DNA of 31,400 bases. It comes from Parcubacteria group bacterium GW2011_GWA2_47_7. GTDB lineage: Bacteria > Patescibacteriota > Minisyncoccia > Phycocordibacterales > UBA6899. The stretch lies in assembly GCA_000999395.1 (NCBI GenBank), contig LCOM01000011.1, forward strand, positions 3,812 to 35,211. Direction: 5' to 3'. Of this stretch, positions 1-8,800 are shown piece after piece. The notes under the pieces were generated by a model that worked only from the letters and a program-made list of their open reading frames with translations, ran no database searches and had not been told where the DNA came from. The translations under genes were made by a program, and so were the position numbers. Every line of letters begins with the position of its first letter. The first letter of the stretch is position 1.

Positions 1-1
1 A

Positions 2-961
2 CCGAATTTTCGGAGGCAGGTCTCTATTTACAGTTCCGATGTTCTTCTCAAATGGAGTGACCCGAAATGGGGATGGATAAATCCCATTTCGAGAAACGGC
101 GCTCTTGTGCGAAGCACTGATGCGTTTATCTATCACTTCAATGACACGGAGCTTAGTTTTTCCGCTGGGAATAGCACCGTATTCTACCCGGAAACGAGCT
201 CTCGGTATCTTCGAGTGGTGATCCACAAAGAGAATGAGAAAATGGAACTTCTCGGTATTTCCGGAGTACGTGTGTATCGCGATACCCTTCCTGTCAACAA
301 AGAGGATGAAATGAGCGTGAGTGCAACAATCGGCGAGAATCAGAAGGAGCAAAGCACAGAAATCATCATTGATCTTGGTGGAGGCGGATTGTCGACTAAA
401 GCGATAACACTCAACCTCAAAGATGGATCCAATTTCAATAGACGCGCGACGATTCACGGAAGTGCTAACGGGGAAAATTGGTCACTTATCGGGCAGGGAT
501 ATCTCTTCCAGGTCTTCACGCCTCTTTTTAGCGGAGTGGAGCTTACCCTTCGTTACCCCGAAGTTTCTTATCGCTATCTGCGCGTCGTTGTCTTCAATGA
601 CGACAATCAACCCGTTCAGTTTGGTCATACAGTTTCACTTGGGAGCACCCTTCGCTCGGTTGTGTTTGCGGCGACGGTGCGCGGGGAGTATGCACTGTAT
701 TATGGAAACACCAATGCCAAAACGCCTCATTATGATCTGGCACGATTTTTTCAGTACATCGAAAGTATCACTGTTCCGAGAGCGGCACTCGGCACACAGA
801 CCCCAAACGACGCCTATGCTCCGGCGATGCCTCCCAAAAAGCCATTCACTGATGAGTATCCTCAACTTGTCAATGTTACACTTATCGTTCTGATTACCAT
901 CGTGACGCTTCTTATGTTTGCGTACATTAAAAAACTGAAACTCGAGAGGCCTCACGAGTAG
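2..961 (+). CDS. DUF3999-like surface protein, 3' part only
   Basis: The frame is open from the first bases of the window, so the gene starts upstream and only about 319 residues are seen. The visible part has two beta-rich segments that each end in a 'RYLRV' motif (SSRYLRVVIH and VSYRYLRVVV), as in galactose-binding or discoidin-like folds. A 'YALYYGNTNAKTPHYDL' motif resembles the C-terminal region of DUF3999 proteins. One transmembrane helix (about 22 residues, VTLIVLITIVTLLMF) sits near the end, followed by a short basic tail, so the bulk should lie outside the membrane. A GTG at 107 could be called as a start but lies inside the continuous frame and is not needed. Function is unknown; DUF3999 is often found beside DUF2339 membrane proteins, which could be checked upstream. 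The family call is from memory of motifs and is moderate. Confidence 0.6.
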   Translation, partial: PNFRRQVSIYSSDVLLKWSDPKWGWINPISRNGALVRSTDAFIYHFNDTELSFSAGNSTVFYPETSSRYLRVVIHKENEKMELLGISGVRVYRDTLPVNKEDEMSVSATIGENQKEQSTEIIIDLGGGGLSTKAITLNLKDGSNFNRRATIHGSANGENWSLIGQGYLFQVFTPLFSGVELTLRYPEVSYRYLRVVVFNDDNQPVQFGHTVSLGSTLRSVVFAATVRGEYALYYGNTNAKTPHYDLARFFQYIESITVPRAALGTQTPNDAYAPAMPPKKPFTDEYPQLVNVTLIVLITIVTLLMFAYIKKLKLERPHE

Positions 962-985
962 CTTCCACGGTGAACGCTTTTTCGC

Positions 986-991
986 TATAAT
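986..991 (+). promoter_or_regulatory. -10 box TATAAT of the AI-2E permease gene, leaderless type
   Basis: A perfect TATAAT ends 8 nt before the ATG at 999. An earlier in-frame ATG (990) overlaps the hexamer itself, so it should not be in the transcript. A weak -35 candidate, TTCCAC, lies at 963-968 with 17 bp spacing. Confidence 0.7.
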
Positions 992-998
992 GATACAT

Positions 999-2060
999 AT
1001 GAGGAAACCACACGTAGGTGAATTAGTTTTTTTCTGGATACTCTTTGGCATCATTGGATTGCTGACGTTTTCCATTATGAGTCCATACCTCACTCCGCTT
1101 TTTTTGGCTGGAGTCTTTGCTGTTCTGTTTTCCCCCTTGCATCGACGAGTTTTGAAGTGGATGAAGGGAAATGAAGGCGGAGCTGCACTGGGGACTGTGC
1201 TTATTGTGCTCTGTGTGGTGCTTATCCCGCTTATCTTCTTGGGGGTGCTTATGTTTCAGGAGGTGCTCTCTATTTATGGTTCACTTTCGGGTGGGAGTAG
1301 CGCACTTACCGCTGTCGATGGATTTCTAAATGTTTTTGAGGGATTTGTACAGCAGCTCGTCCCCACATTTCAGATTCATGCAAACGTTTATACTTATCTT
1401 GAATCCATGCTCGGGTGGCTCGCTTCGCACCTGAATACGTTCTTTGCGGGCATTCTGTCATTTATATTTCAGATAGTCATCATTAATGTTGCAATGTTCT
1501 TCCTCTATAAAGATGGCGCGCGCTTGCGAGCTTTTGCATTAAAGTGGAGCCCCCTTAACGATGAGTACGATGAAAGCATTATCGCAAAGATCGGCACAGC
1601 TGTTTCGTCTGTGGTGAAGGGTGCGCTTACTACCGCCATCGTGCAGGGAACGCTTGTGGGTATAGGATTTGCAATCTTCGGTATCCCCAATCCTGTATTG
1701 TGGGGAGTCATCGCGACGGTTGCCGCACTTATCCCTCTTCTTGGCACAAGTCTTATCACACTGCCCGCCGGTGTATGGCTTCTTTTGACGGGGCACGTTG
1801 GGATGGGAATCGGACTTATGCTGTGGGGGATCACTTTTGTTGGGCTCATCGACAATTTCCTTAATCCTTACTTGATGAAAAGAGGGATGGATGTGCATCC
1901 GTTCCTTATTCTTCTTTCTGTCTTTGGAGGGCTTGCATATTTTGGCCCAGTCGGCTTCCTCGCTGGTCCGATTGTGCTCGCTTTTTTCTTCGCGCTACTT
2001 GATATTTACCCGCAAATCGTTCAGGGTCACGTCATTACCGATACTCCGCCCAAAGAATAA
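999..2060 (+). CDS. AI-2E family transporter (PerM-like permease)
   Basis: This 353-residue polytopic membrane protein has the profile of the AI-2E exporter/PerM family. It has two N-terminal helices, a soluble or amphipathic middle (about residues 90-150), and C-terminal helices with the family's conserved glycine/proline-rich region (GIPNPVLWGVIATVAALIP, then GTSLITLPAG and a DNFLNPYLMKRG loop). Family members export small molecules or ions (AI-2 in E. coli TqsA, Na+/H+ in some others); the substrate here cannot be inferred. I chose ATG 999 rather than ATG 990 because 990 lies inside the -10 box and no Shine-Dalgarno sequence is present. It follows the DUF3999-like gene by 37 nt but has its own promoter. 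The length is usual for the family and the frame is intact. Confidence 0.9.
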   Translation: MRKPHVGELVFFWILFGIIGLLTFSIMSPYLTPLFLAGVFAVLFSPLHRRVLKWMKGNEGGAALGTVLIVLCVVLIPLIFLGVLMFQEVLSIYGSLSGGSSALTAVDGFLNVFEGFVQQLVPTFQIHANVYTYLESMLGWLASHLNTFFAGILSFIFQIVIINVAMFFLYKDGARLRAFALKWSPLNDEYDESIIAKIGTAVSSVVKGALTTAIVQGTLVGIGFAIFGIPNPVLWGVIATVAALIPLLGTSLITLPAGVWLLLTGHVGMGIGLMLWGITFVGLIDNFLNPYLMKRGMDVHPFLILLSVFGGLAYFGPVGFLAGPIVLAFFFALLDIYPQIVQGHVITDTPPKE

Positions 2061-2064
2061 TTCG

Positions 2065-2115
2065 TTGACTTCGTGTGAAATATCACTACCATGAATGACG
2101 GACCAGTTAGTCCGT
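2065..2115 (+). promoter_or_regulatory. Promoter and 5'-UTR hairpin of the M3 peptidase gene
   Basis: TTGACT (2065-2070) and TACCAT (2087-2092) are spaced by 16 bp. Just downstream, ACGGAC and GTCCGT (2098-2115) form a 6-bp stem with a 6-nt loop in the putative leader, 22 nt before the ATG at 2137. This gene therefore appears to have a real leader, unlike several neighbours. The hairpin has no T-run and may be incidental. Confidence 0.45.
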
Positions 2116-2136
2116 TGTCATTTTACTGAAAGAAAC

Positions 2137-4078
2137 ATGATGAAATACGATACAGAAATACACGTCGGCACAGATGGGACGAAGTCATTCTTGACGTTGC
2201 CTGATTTTTCAACATTTAATCCCGAAGCTGCTGTCACAGAACTTGAGGCGTTATTCACTGAGGGGAGAAATCAGGCAGATGTGGCTGCACAAACGGATGT
2301 GCATACCTTTGCGTCTCTCATTGAGGTAGCGGAAGAATTCGGTGAACGACTTCAGCGTGTGTATGGTCCACTTTCCCATCTGGATGCTGCGATGCAGACT
2401 ACTGCTGTCAAAAAAGCCCACGAAAAGGCCGTTGCACTCTATGCTTCATTTGGGAGCGATATGGGCATGCACAAGGGGCTCTATCTCGCCCATAAGCGTT
2501 ATCAAGCTGGAGGTGAATACAAAACACTGAGTGAAGAGCAGAAGAAGATCGTTGATGATGCCATTCTTGATTTCGAACTCTCCGGTGTTGCGCTTCCCGA
2601 AAAGGAAAAGCGGCAACTGAAGAAGCTCGACGCAAAAGCGGCAAAGAGAGGGGCGCGATTTGGGAACAACCTGAAGGCGGCGATGCAACTCTGGAAAAAG
2701 TATATCACCGACGAGAATCAACTCTCCGGCATCCCCGTTGAGATTAAGGAGGCAATGCGCGAAGCGGCGATACGGAGTAGGCGTAAGGGTTACCAGCTCT
2801 CGCTTCAGAGTTCCATCGTATTTTCCGTGCTTTCTCATGCCGACAATCGTCATTTGCGCAAAGAAGTCTTTGTGGCGAGTGCCGCGAAGGCATCGGATAT
2901 TGGACCACGTCCCGACAAGTTGGATAATCGTCCCGTGATGAATGATATTCTTCGCATTGAATATGCGCGTGCGCGACTGCTCGGAGTAAACGATTACGCT
3001 GAGCTCTCATTGCGCAAAAAGATGGCCGATTCTCCCGCGCAGGTATTCGTATTCCTCCGTGAGCTTGCTGCAAAGGCACACAAGCGCGCGCATAACGATT
3101 TCGAAGAATTGGAAGAATTTGCAAAGAAAAAGCTTGGCATTTCTCCGCTCCTGCCGTGGGATATCGCGTATGCGTGTGAAAAACTGAAGAAAGAAAAGTG
3201 TGGTGTTTCGGAAAATGAGCTGAGGCCTTACCTTACTGCAACGAAGGTATTTGCGGGTCTATTCGGTCTCGTGGAAAGGCTGTATGGGCTTACCATCAAA
3301 GAAGACATTGAGGTCGCGAAGCCGTCCGTGTGGGATCCGTCGGTACGGTTCTTTAGGGTTTATGATAAGTCTGGATTTTTGCGTGCGGCATTTCACTCCT
3401 CCATCCAAAGGCAAAGAGGGTCAGCTCACTCACGATGAAGTTGTCACCGTGTTTCATGAGTTTGGTCATGATTTGCACCATATGCTCGGTCTCCCCAATT
3501 ACGGCTCATCGAATTGGATGCGCGCCGAATGGGATGCCATTGAGCTCCCTAGTCAGTTTATGGAGAATTGGTGCTGGGATAAGGAGATGTTAAAGTCGCT
3601 GTCGTCTCATATTGATACGGGCGAGCAAATTCCTGACGACCTCTGTGATCGGCTCATTTCTTCGAAAAACTTCTTCTCTGCCTATGATCTATTGCGTCAG
3701 GTGGAACTATCACTCATGGACATGGAATTGTATCATGGGGCTCCGCGCGATATCGATGAAGTTGTAAAAGCTGTTCGCAAAGAAGTGCGCATCAGCCCTG
3801 TCTACGAGCTCGATCGTTTTCCGAATACGTTCTCTCATATTTTTGCCGGGGGATATTCGGCGGGGTATTACAGTTACAAATGGGCCGAAGTGCTTTCTGC
3901 TGATGCGTATGAAGCATTTGTCGAAGCCGGAAACATTTTTGATCCAGTAACCGGCGCTAAGTTTATGGCTGAAGTATTGGAAGCGAGTGGAAAGCGGCCT
4001 ATGAAAGAGAATTTTGTCGCATTCCGCGGGCGAGCACCGTCCGTTGACTCTCTCTTGCGTCACGGTGGGCTTCTGTAG
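2137..4078 (+). pseudogene. M3 family oligopeptidase (PrlC/OpdA type), broken by internal deletion and frameshift
   Basis: The first frame (2137-3438) encodes the N-terminal helical part of an M3 zinc metallopeptidase up to the VRFFRVYDKSG motif. The second frame, +1 relative to the first, resumes at about 3380-3400 with FTPPSKGKEGQLTHDE and continues to 4078. It contains the zinc motif HEFGH (3455-3469), the WDAIELPSQFMENW block and the substrate-binding HIFAGGYSAGYYSY segment. In intact OpdA proteins roughly 35-40 residues lie between the 'YDxxG' and 'NFTPP' elements, including the conserved YLDLYAREGKRGGAW segment; these are absent here. A deletion of about 110 bp (2 modulo 3) explains both the loss and the frame change. 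The intact enzyme degrades short peptides in the cytoplasm. As written, translation would stop at 3438 before the active site. The rest of the sequence is well preserved, so the event is recent or an assembly error. Confidence 0.88.
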
Positions 4079-4092
4079 AATGAAATAGATAC

Positions 4093-4119
4093 ACACCCGA
4101 CATTGTCGGGTGTTTTTTT
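4093..4119 (+). terminator. Rho-independent terminator after the M3 peptidase
   Basis: Stem ACACCCGA / TCGGGTGT (4093-4100 with 4106-4113), 5-nt loop, followed by a run of seven T. It lies 15 nt after the stop codon of the peptidase frame. Confidence 0.9.
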
Positions 4120-4122
4120 GTA

Positions 4123-4131
4123 TGTCAGAAT
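4123..4131 (+). promoter_or_regulatory. Extended -10 (TGT-CAGAAT) of the mutY-like gene
   Basis: A TGn element is followed by CAGAAT whose last base lies 7 nt before the ATG at 4138. This predicts a transcript starting at or next to the start codon. No Shine-Dalgarno sequence is present. The hexamer matches consensus at 4 of 6 positions, so the call rests on the spacing pattern shared with other genes here. Confidence 0.45.
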
Positions 4132-4137
4132 ACTCGG

Positions 4138-5007
4138 ATGACTATAACTGAGAAGAAAAAACATTTTAATCAGATGCTCTTTCGCTGGCACAAGGCGCAT
4201 TACCGCGAGATGGCGTGGCGAAACACCCGCAACCCCTATCGTATTCTTGTCTCTGAGGTCATGCTGCAGCAGACACAGGTAGAGCGAGTGAGGGAGAAGT
4301 ATGCTGAATTTTTGAAACAATTTCCCTCTGTGCACATTCTTGCAAAAGCTCAGCTTGGTGATGTGATCCGCGCTTGGTCGGGCCTCGGCTACAACCGGCG
4401 AGCAAAATATCTTCATGAGTGTGCAAAAGAAGTGCTACTCAATCATCAGGGAAAATTTCCGAATGATATGACGACACTCATGACACTCCCAGGCATTGGC
4501 CTGTCTACCGCTGGGGCGCTCCAAGCGTTCGCTTTTGGGGAAGATGAGCCGATGATAGATACAAACATCCGCCGCATCCTCACCCGCACCTTTTTCTCCC
4601 CAAAAATGTCAAGACTAAGACTTGACATGGTGGGGGTGTCGGATAAGGAGTTGTATGTGTTTGCGAAGTCGCTGATTCCGAAGGGAAAGGGGAGGGAGTG
4701 GAATTATGCGATGCTCGATCTGGGTGCAACGCTTTGTACGGCGCGACACCATAGTAAACTATGTCCACTCGCAAAACTTCATGGACCTGTATCGGATTTC
4801 GTTTATAAAAAACCGCAAAAGAAATTTGCAAATTCTGATCGCTTTTATCGAGGCCGCATCCTCTCACAATTACTCATCAGTCCACATACATCAGAGAGTC
4901 TTCAGGAGGTATTGGCACTCGAGCAGGGCCGACTGGATCTCATACTCACGAAGCTCGCGAAAGAGCATTTGATTGTGGTCAGCAAAAAATCCGTTACACT
5001 TCCCTAG
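4138..5007 (+). CDS. mutY: MutY-type A/G-specific adenine DNA glycosylase, without Fe-S cluster ligands
   Basis: A 289-residue HhH-GPD superfamily glycosylase. The catalytic glutamate is E40 in VSEVMLQQTQV. The helix-hairpin-helix is LPGIGLSTAGA (about 117-127), and the catalytic aspartate is D141 in MIDTNIRR. These residues mark MutY rather than endonuclease III. The enzyme removes adenine opposite 8-oxoguanine in base excision repair. The usual C-x6-C-x2-C-x5-C motif is degenerate: only two cysteines remain (about residues 200 and 209), separated by 8 residues, with no second or fourth ligand, so a 4Fe-4S cluster is unlikely. Clusterless MutY enzymes are known. The C-terminus (about 230-289) looks like a small winged helix rather than the MutT-like 8-oxoG-recognition domain. 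A hairpin-forming inverted repeat lies in the coding sequence at 4606-4628. The gene has its own promoter and is bounded by a terminator upstream and repeats downstream. Confidence 0.88.
   Translation: MTITEKKKHFNQMLFRWHKAHYREMAWRNTRNPYRILVSEVMLQQTQVERVREKYAEFLKQFPSVHILAKAQLGDVIRAWSGLGYNRRAKYLHECAKEVLLNHQGKFPNDMTTLMTLPGIGLSTAGALQAFAFGEDEPMIDTNIRRILTRTFFSPKMSRLRLDMVGVSDKELYVFAKSLIPKGKGREWNYAMLDLGATLCTARHHSKLCPLAKLHGPVSDFVYKKPQKKFANSDRFYRGRILSQLLISPHTSESLQEVLALEQGRLDLILTKLAKEHLIVVSKKSVTLP
4606..4628. repeat. Inverted repeat inside the mutY-like coding sequence
   Basis: ATGTCAAG (4606-4613) and CTTGACAT (4621-4628) form an 8-bp stem with a 7-nt loop; an outer CCCC/GGGG pairing extends it. The core (CAAG, a few bases, CTTG) resembles the palindromes at 5035-5119. 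It encodes residues of a linker between the catalytic aspartate and the next helix. Confidence 0.5.
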
Positions 5008-5034
5008 TTTTCTAATCGTTGTCCAACAATATAG

Positions 5035-5119
5035 CAAGGTAAGACCTTGATATATAAGTAGAAAAATATGGCTTCGCCTCAATTTTAATTCAAAAAAATA
5101 TCAAGGTCTGACCTTGATA
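5035..5119. repeat. Pair of REP-like palindromes in the 5008-5244 intergenic region
   Basis: The first palindrome, CAAGGTAAGACCTTG, is at 5035-5049. The second (5099-5119) is a perfect 21-bp palindrome with arms TATCAAGGTC and GACCTTGATA around a central T. They are separated by about 50 bp of AT-rich sequence holding a small GGC-TTC-GCC hairpin. Two related palindromes at this spacing resemble a REPIN; elements with a GGTCTGACC core are often associated with REP-associated tyrosine transposases (RAYTs), but none is in the window. The rest of 5008-5244 is AT-rich and non-coding; it also holds TATGAT at 5205-5210, a possible -10 for the next gene. Confidence 0.6.
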
Positions 5120-5244
5120 AAAAAAGGAAAATAACTTTTAAAATATGATTACAAAGTGTGGGAATATGTTTGGTAGACCATGGTGAGGAGCTTTGCACTT
5201 GCAATATGATAGTATTTCTGTAGTTTAGCTATTAATACTTACAT

Positions 5245-5844
5245 ATGGAAGGAGTAACACATCGTGAGTCGGCAAAAAAGAAGTGGATGAAGAGAGGTGT
5301 ATATACCGTGGTCGGTGTTGTACTTTTTCTTTATGGTTTTGTGTGGCTCGGTGATCATGCAGACGATATCATTCGCTGGAAGGTAGATCGCGACGCGCGT
5401 GCATATGAGGCGGTGCTTTTGGCTGAGCGCGAACAGTTGCAGAAAATGGAAATGGCGGACACCTACGGTTCGACAACTCCGGAGGGAACGGCTGAACTCA
5501 TCGTGACGGCACTTGAAGCCGGCGATATCGGCCTCGCATCAAAGTACTATTACGTTCTTGATCAGGAGAATGCACGCACGAGCTTTGAAAAACAACTCAA
5601 AGAGAAGGGTGATTTAGATACTGCGATTACTTTTTTTAAGGATATCTTAAACGGAACCAAGGGGTGTAATGATGCGGGCGATGTGTGTACGTTGAGATAT
5701 GAATTTCTTACCAATAAAGATCAATATATTAAGTACGTGAATAATCCAGAGCCACAATTACTACCAAGAGGTAGTACTCAAGTTAAGTCCAATGAATTTA
5801 ATAAAAATATATACACGGGAAACTGGAAAGCCATAGAGCCTTGA
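5245..5844 (+). CDS. Small single-pass membrane protein of unknown function
   Basis: This 199-residue protein has a basic N-terminus, one transmembrane helix at about residues 18-38 (VYTVVGVVLFLYGFVWLG), then a charged helical segment (about 45-75) and an outer domain of about 120 residues with two cysteines (in KGCNDAGDVCTLRY) that could form a disulfide. I do not recognise the family. It ends 3 nt before the large secreted protein gene and is probably co-translated with it, so it may help export, anchor or regulate that protein. No clear Shine-Dalgarno sequence precedes ATG 5245; AT-rich sequence with TATTAATACT lies just upstream, so the leader is short or absent. The last third is visibly more AT-rich than the first two thirds. 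Confidence 0.8.
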   Translation: MEGVTHRESAKKKWMKRGVYTVVGVVLFLYGFVWLGDHADDIIRWKVDRDARAYEAVLLAEREQLQKMEMADTYGSTTPEGTAELIVTALEAGDIGLASKYYYVLDQENARTSFEKQLKEKGDLDTAITFFKDILNGTKGCNDAGDVCTLRYEFLTNKDQYIKYVNNPEPQLLPRGSTQVKSNEFNKNIYTGNWKAIEP

Positions 5845-5847
5845 TCA

Positions 5848-8800
5848 ATGAAAATTTATAAATTTACAATTCGGGCCATCATTTTGCTGATAACCTTGTG
5901 GCTTTTCGCGCAAGGTTCTTTTGCCTATGCGCCGGAGACAACGCATCCTGGGCTCACTCAGGAAATTTTGAGCTACTACGAGCAGTTGAATAAAGGTCAA
6001 TTTACCCCCGACGAATCCGCCTTGCTCATACAGGGTTCAACGGATGAAGATAATCCTCTGGACCGTTGCCTTTTTCACTTTTATGACCCAATATCAGGAA
6101 AAGGACTAAATGGCAACAAACCTTCGTTTTTGTGGGCCACCTCGGACCTTTCTGGTAATGAATTTACCTGGAGCAATGGAATCGAGGCATATGCCAATGG
6201 CGATGAACGCATGGCCATGGTAACCCTTGGACACATCCTTCATCTCATCGAAGATGCTTCGGTACCAGACCATACGCGCAATGACTCGCACAAGGGTGAT
6301 GGTTTGCGCGGTCTCTACACTCACCCGAGCCCGTTTGAGGACTGGACGAAAGCCAACAAAGATAGAGATACTCTTGGTGGGGTAGGCGCGAAGCTAGCGC
6401 GAGAAGGTGTACCGATAAATACATGCACCGATATTCGAGCGTGTTTCCTTTTTATGGCCACGTACTCAAACGGTAATTTTTTTAGCAGAGATACAATAAA
6501 TGAGACGTCTTTTCAGTCCCCAGTACAGACCTCGGAAGACAATTATTATGGATATGGCATCGATTCATTATCTGGACAAGAAAATAAGTTATTTATGCGG
6601 ACTTTAGATAAAGATAATCATGCAATATCTATATTAACTGACGGACAAGATTACTCAGTCATCTCAGAAAATTTTGACCGCTTAGCGCCTGAGGTGATAA
6701 CCGTCGGTGCACGAGTGATAGAGCTATTTATGACTGAGGCAAAGTTTGCGCGAGCCGAGCAGTTGGCGAAGGAAGAAGAGGCAAGAAAACAAGCAGTCGC
6801 AGAGCAAGTGGCATTGAATAACCGCTTGGGTAATGCCGGTTTCTTTGGGCAAGTCGCATTCGGATTTACGGATATATTCATTTCTACTCCACTATCGGCA
6901 ATAGAGCATGCCGGAAGCAAACTTGCGTCAGCTTATGGTGGCGTCACACACATTATAGACGTCGCAGAAGTGGGCTTTGATTACAACATGAGATTTGCGG
7001 CTGAAAGCACTAAGCTTGGTAATGAAGTGGTGGCGAGCGTCATGAAAGAGAAGGCTGTTGCCGGTGTGGCGCGCACGGTGGTGGTCGCCCAAAAAACCGG
7101 TGACAAAATTCAAGTAGGGGTTAATTCAGCAGTGAGTGAGGCGGAGCGATTAGCAGAACTTTGGCAACAACTTGCGATGGCACAACGCGTGCTCTTGGCG
7201 GTCGTAAACGCGTCCAATACAAGCAGTGAGATTACTCCCGTCAGCGAGGTTGCTGGGGCATCGACGGAAAAAGTGTCCTACGTTGTGGATGCGAATTCGC
7301 TTTCTTCCGGTGGTGGCGGGAATGGTGGCGGAGGGGATCCTGTGGGTGGTCCATCAACGGTTATTTTTCTCGCAGATGCATCCGCTCGAACCTTGCCCCC
7401 AATCCCAGATGCGACGACGACCGAGGAAGACCTTGAGCAAATTTCTCCTTTGCCGCCGGATGCTCCGATATTTCTTTCTCCGAGTGATGATGAAGTTCTT
7501 GCTACAACTACGGTGACGCTTTCAGGGTCTGCCGGTGCAGGTCTCATCGTTGCACTCTCCTGGGAGTTCGTCGATGCTACGGTTGTCTTCGAAACGCGCG
7601 CTTCGTCTACGGGCGAGTGGTCGGCATCAGTATTGCTTCCTGTGGGGGCTACAACAATAGGTGCCGTATCCGTGGGTGAAAATGACCTCGTATCATCGAC
7701 CACGCTGCATACCGTCATCATCACGTTGCCTGTCGAGAGGGTCGTCACACCAACATCGCGGGTCATCTTTAATGAAATTGGATGGAGTGGAACCGATGCG
7801 TCATCGAGCGATGAATGGATTGAATTGCATAATGCAGGTGATGCTTCGGCAGACTTATCTCACTATAGTTTGAATATTCGTGACGCAACGGGGACCGTCT
7901 CCATTGCTCTATCAGGAGTAGTTGGTGCGGGAGAATATTTTGTAGTGACAAAGGAAGATGTATTCACGGACATGGTTCCCCTTAGAAACGAACTTGCTGA
8001 TGAGAAGTTCATGCTCGCAGATGACGGAGCCGAACTTTCTCTGACTGAGATGACTGACGCCGGTGAAGTCGACATCGACCGATTGCCACTTTGTGCTGAC
8101 TGGTGCGGATTTGGTGGTGAAGGGCACTCGATGGAACGATGGCGTACTGACCGCGAAACCGCGGCATGGAGCAACTGGGGAGAGAATGACGGGAATTTTA
8201 TGAATGGTCTTGATCGAGACGGGAACTGGGTCTATTACGGCACACCCGGAGTACGTAACTCACTCAATTATCTCCTTTCGCTCACCGACACCATTGAAGG
8301 TCTGCAAAGTTTCAGTAAGGGGGCGGGCGTATATGTCATATTTTCCACGTTAACGATTCCTGCCGATGCATCGCTCACGCTTGGCGCAGGGACTGTTGTG
8401 AAGTGGCAAGCCGGTGGGAATCAGCTTATTGTTTCTGGGTCTTTGAGTGCGATGGGAACGAGCGAGCAACCGGTAATTTTTACTTCAGTCTATGACGATA
8501 CCATCGAAGGGGATACCTTTGATGATGGCGATTATGTGGAGAATATCAAGAGTATACAAAATGGCATATCACTTTCAGGTGCCTCGTCGACAATTCTTCT
8601 TGTGAACACAGAGATTCGTGATGCCGGAACTGCGCTTGTTTTGGATCAACATGCGTCGGGAACATTGATTCACGTTACGTTGTCAGATGTGACAAATGAC
8701 GGCATTGTACTTTTTGCATCGTCCACTCTGCTTGCGGAAGATGTCTCACTTTTAAACATCGCTGATGACGGAATTTTGGGCTTCGGTAATTCCTTGGTTT

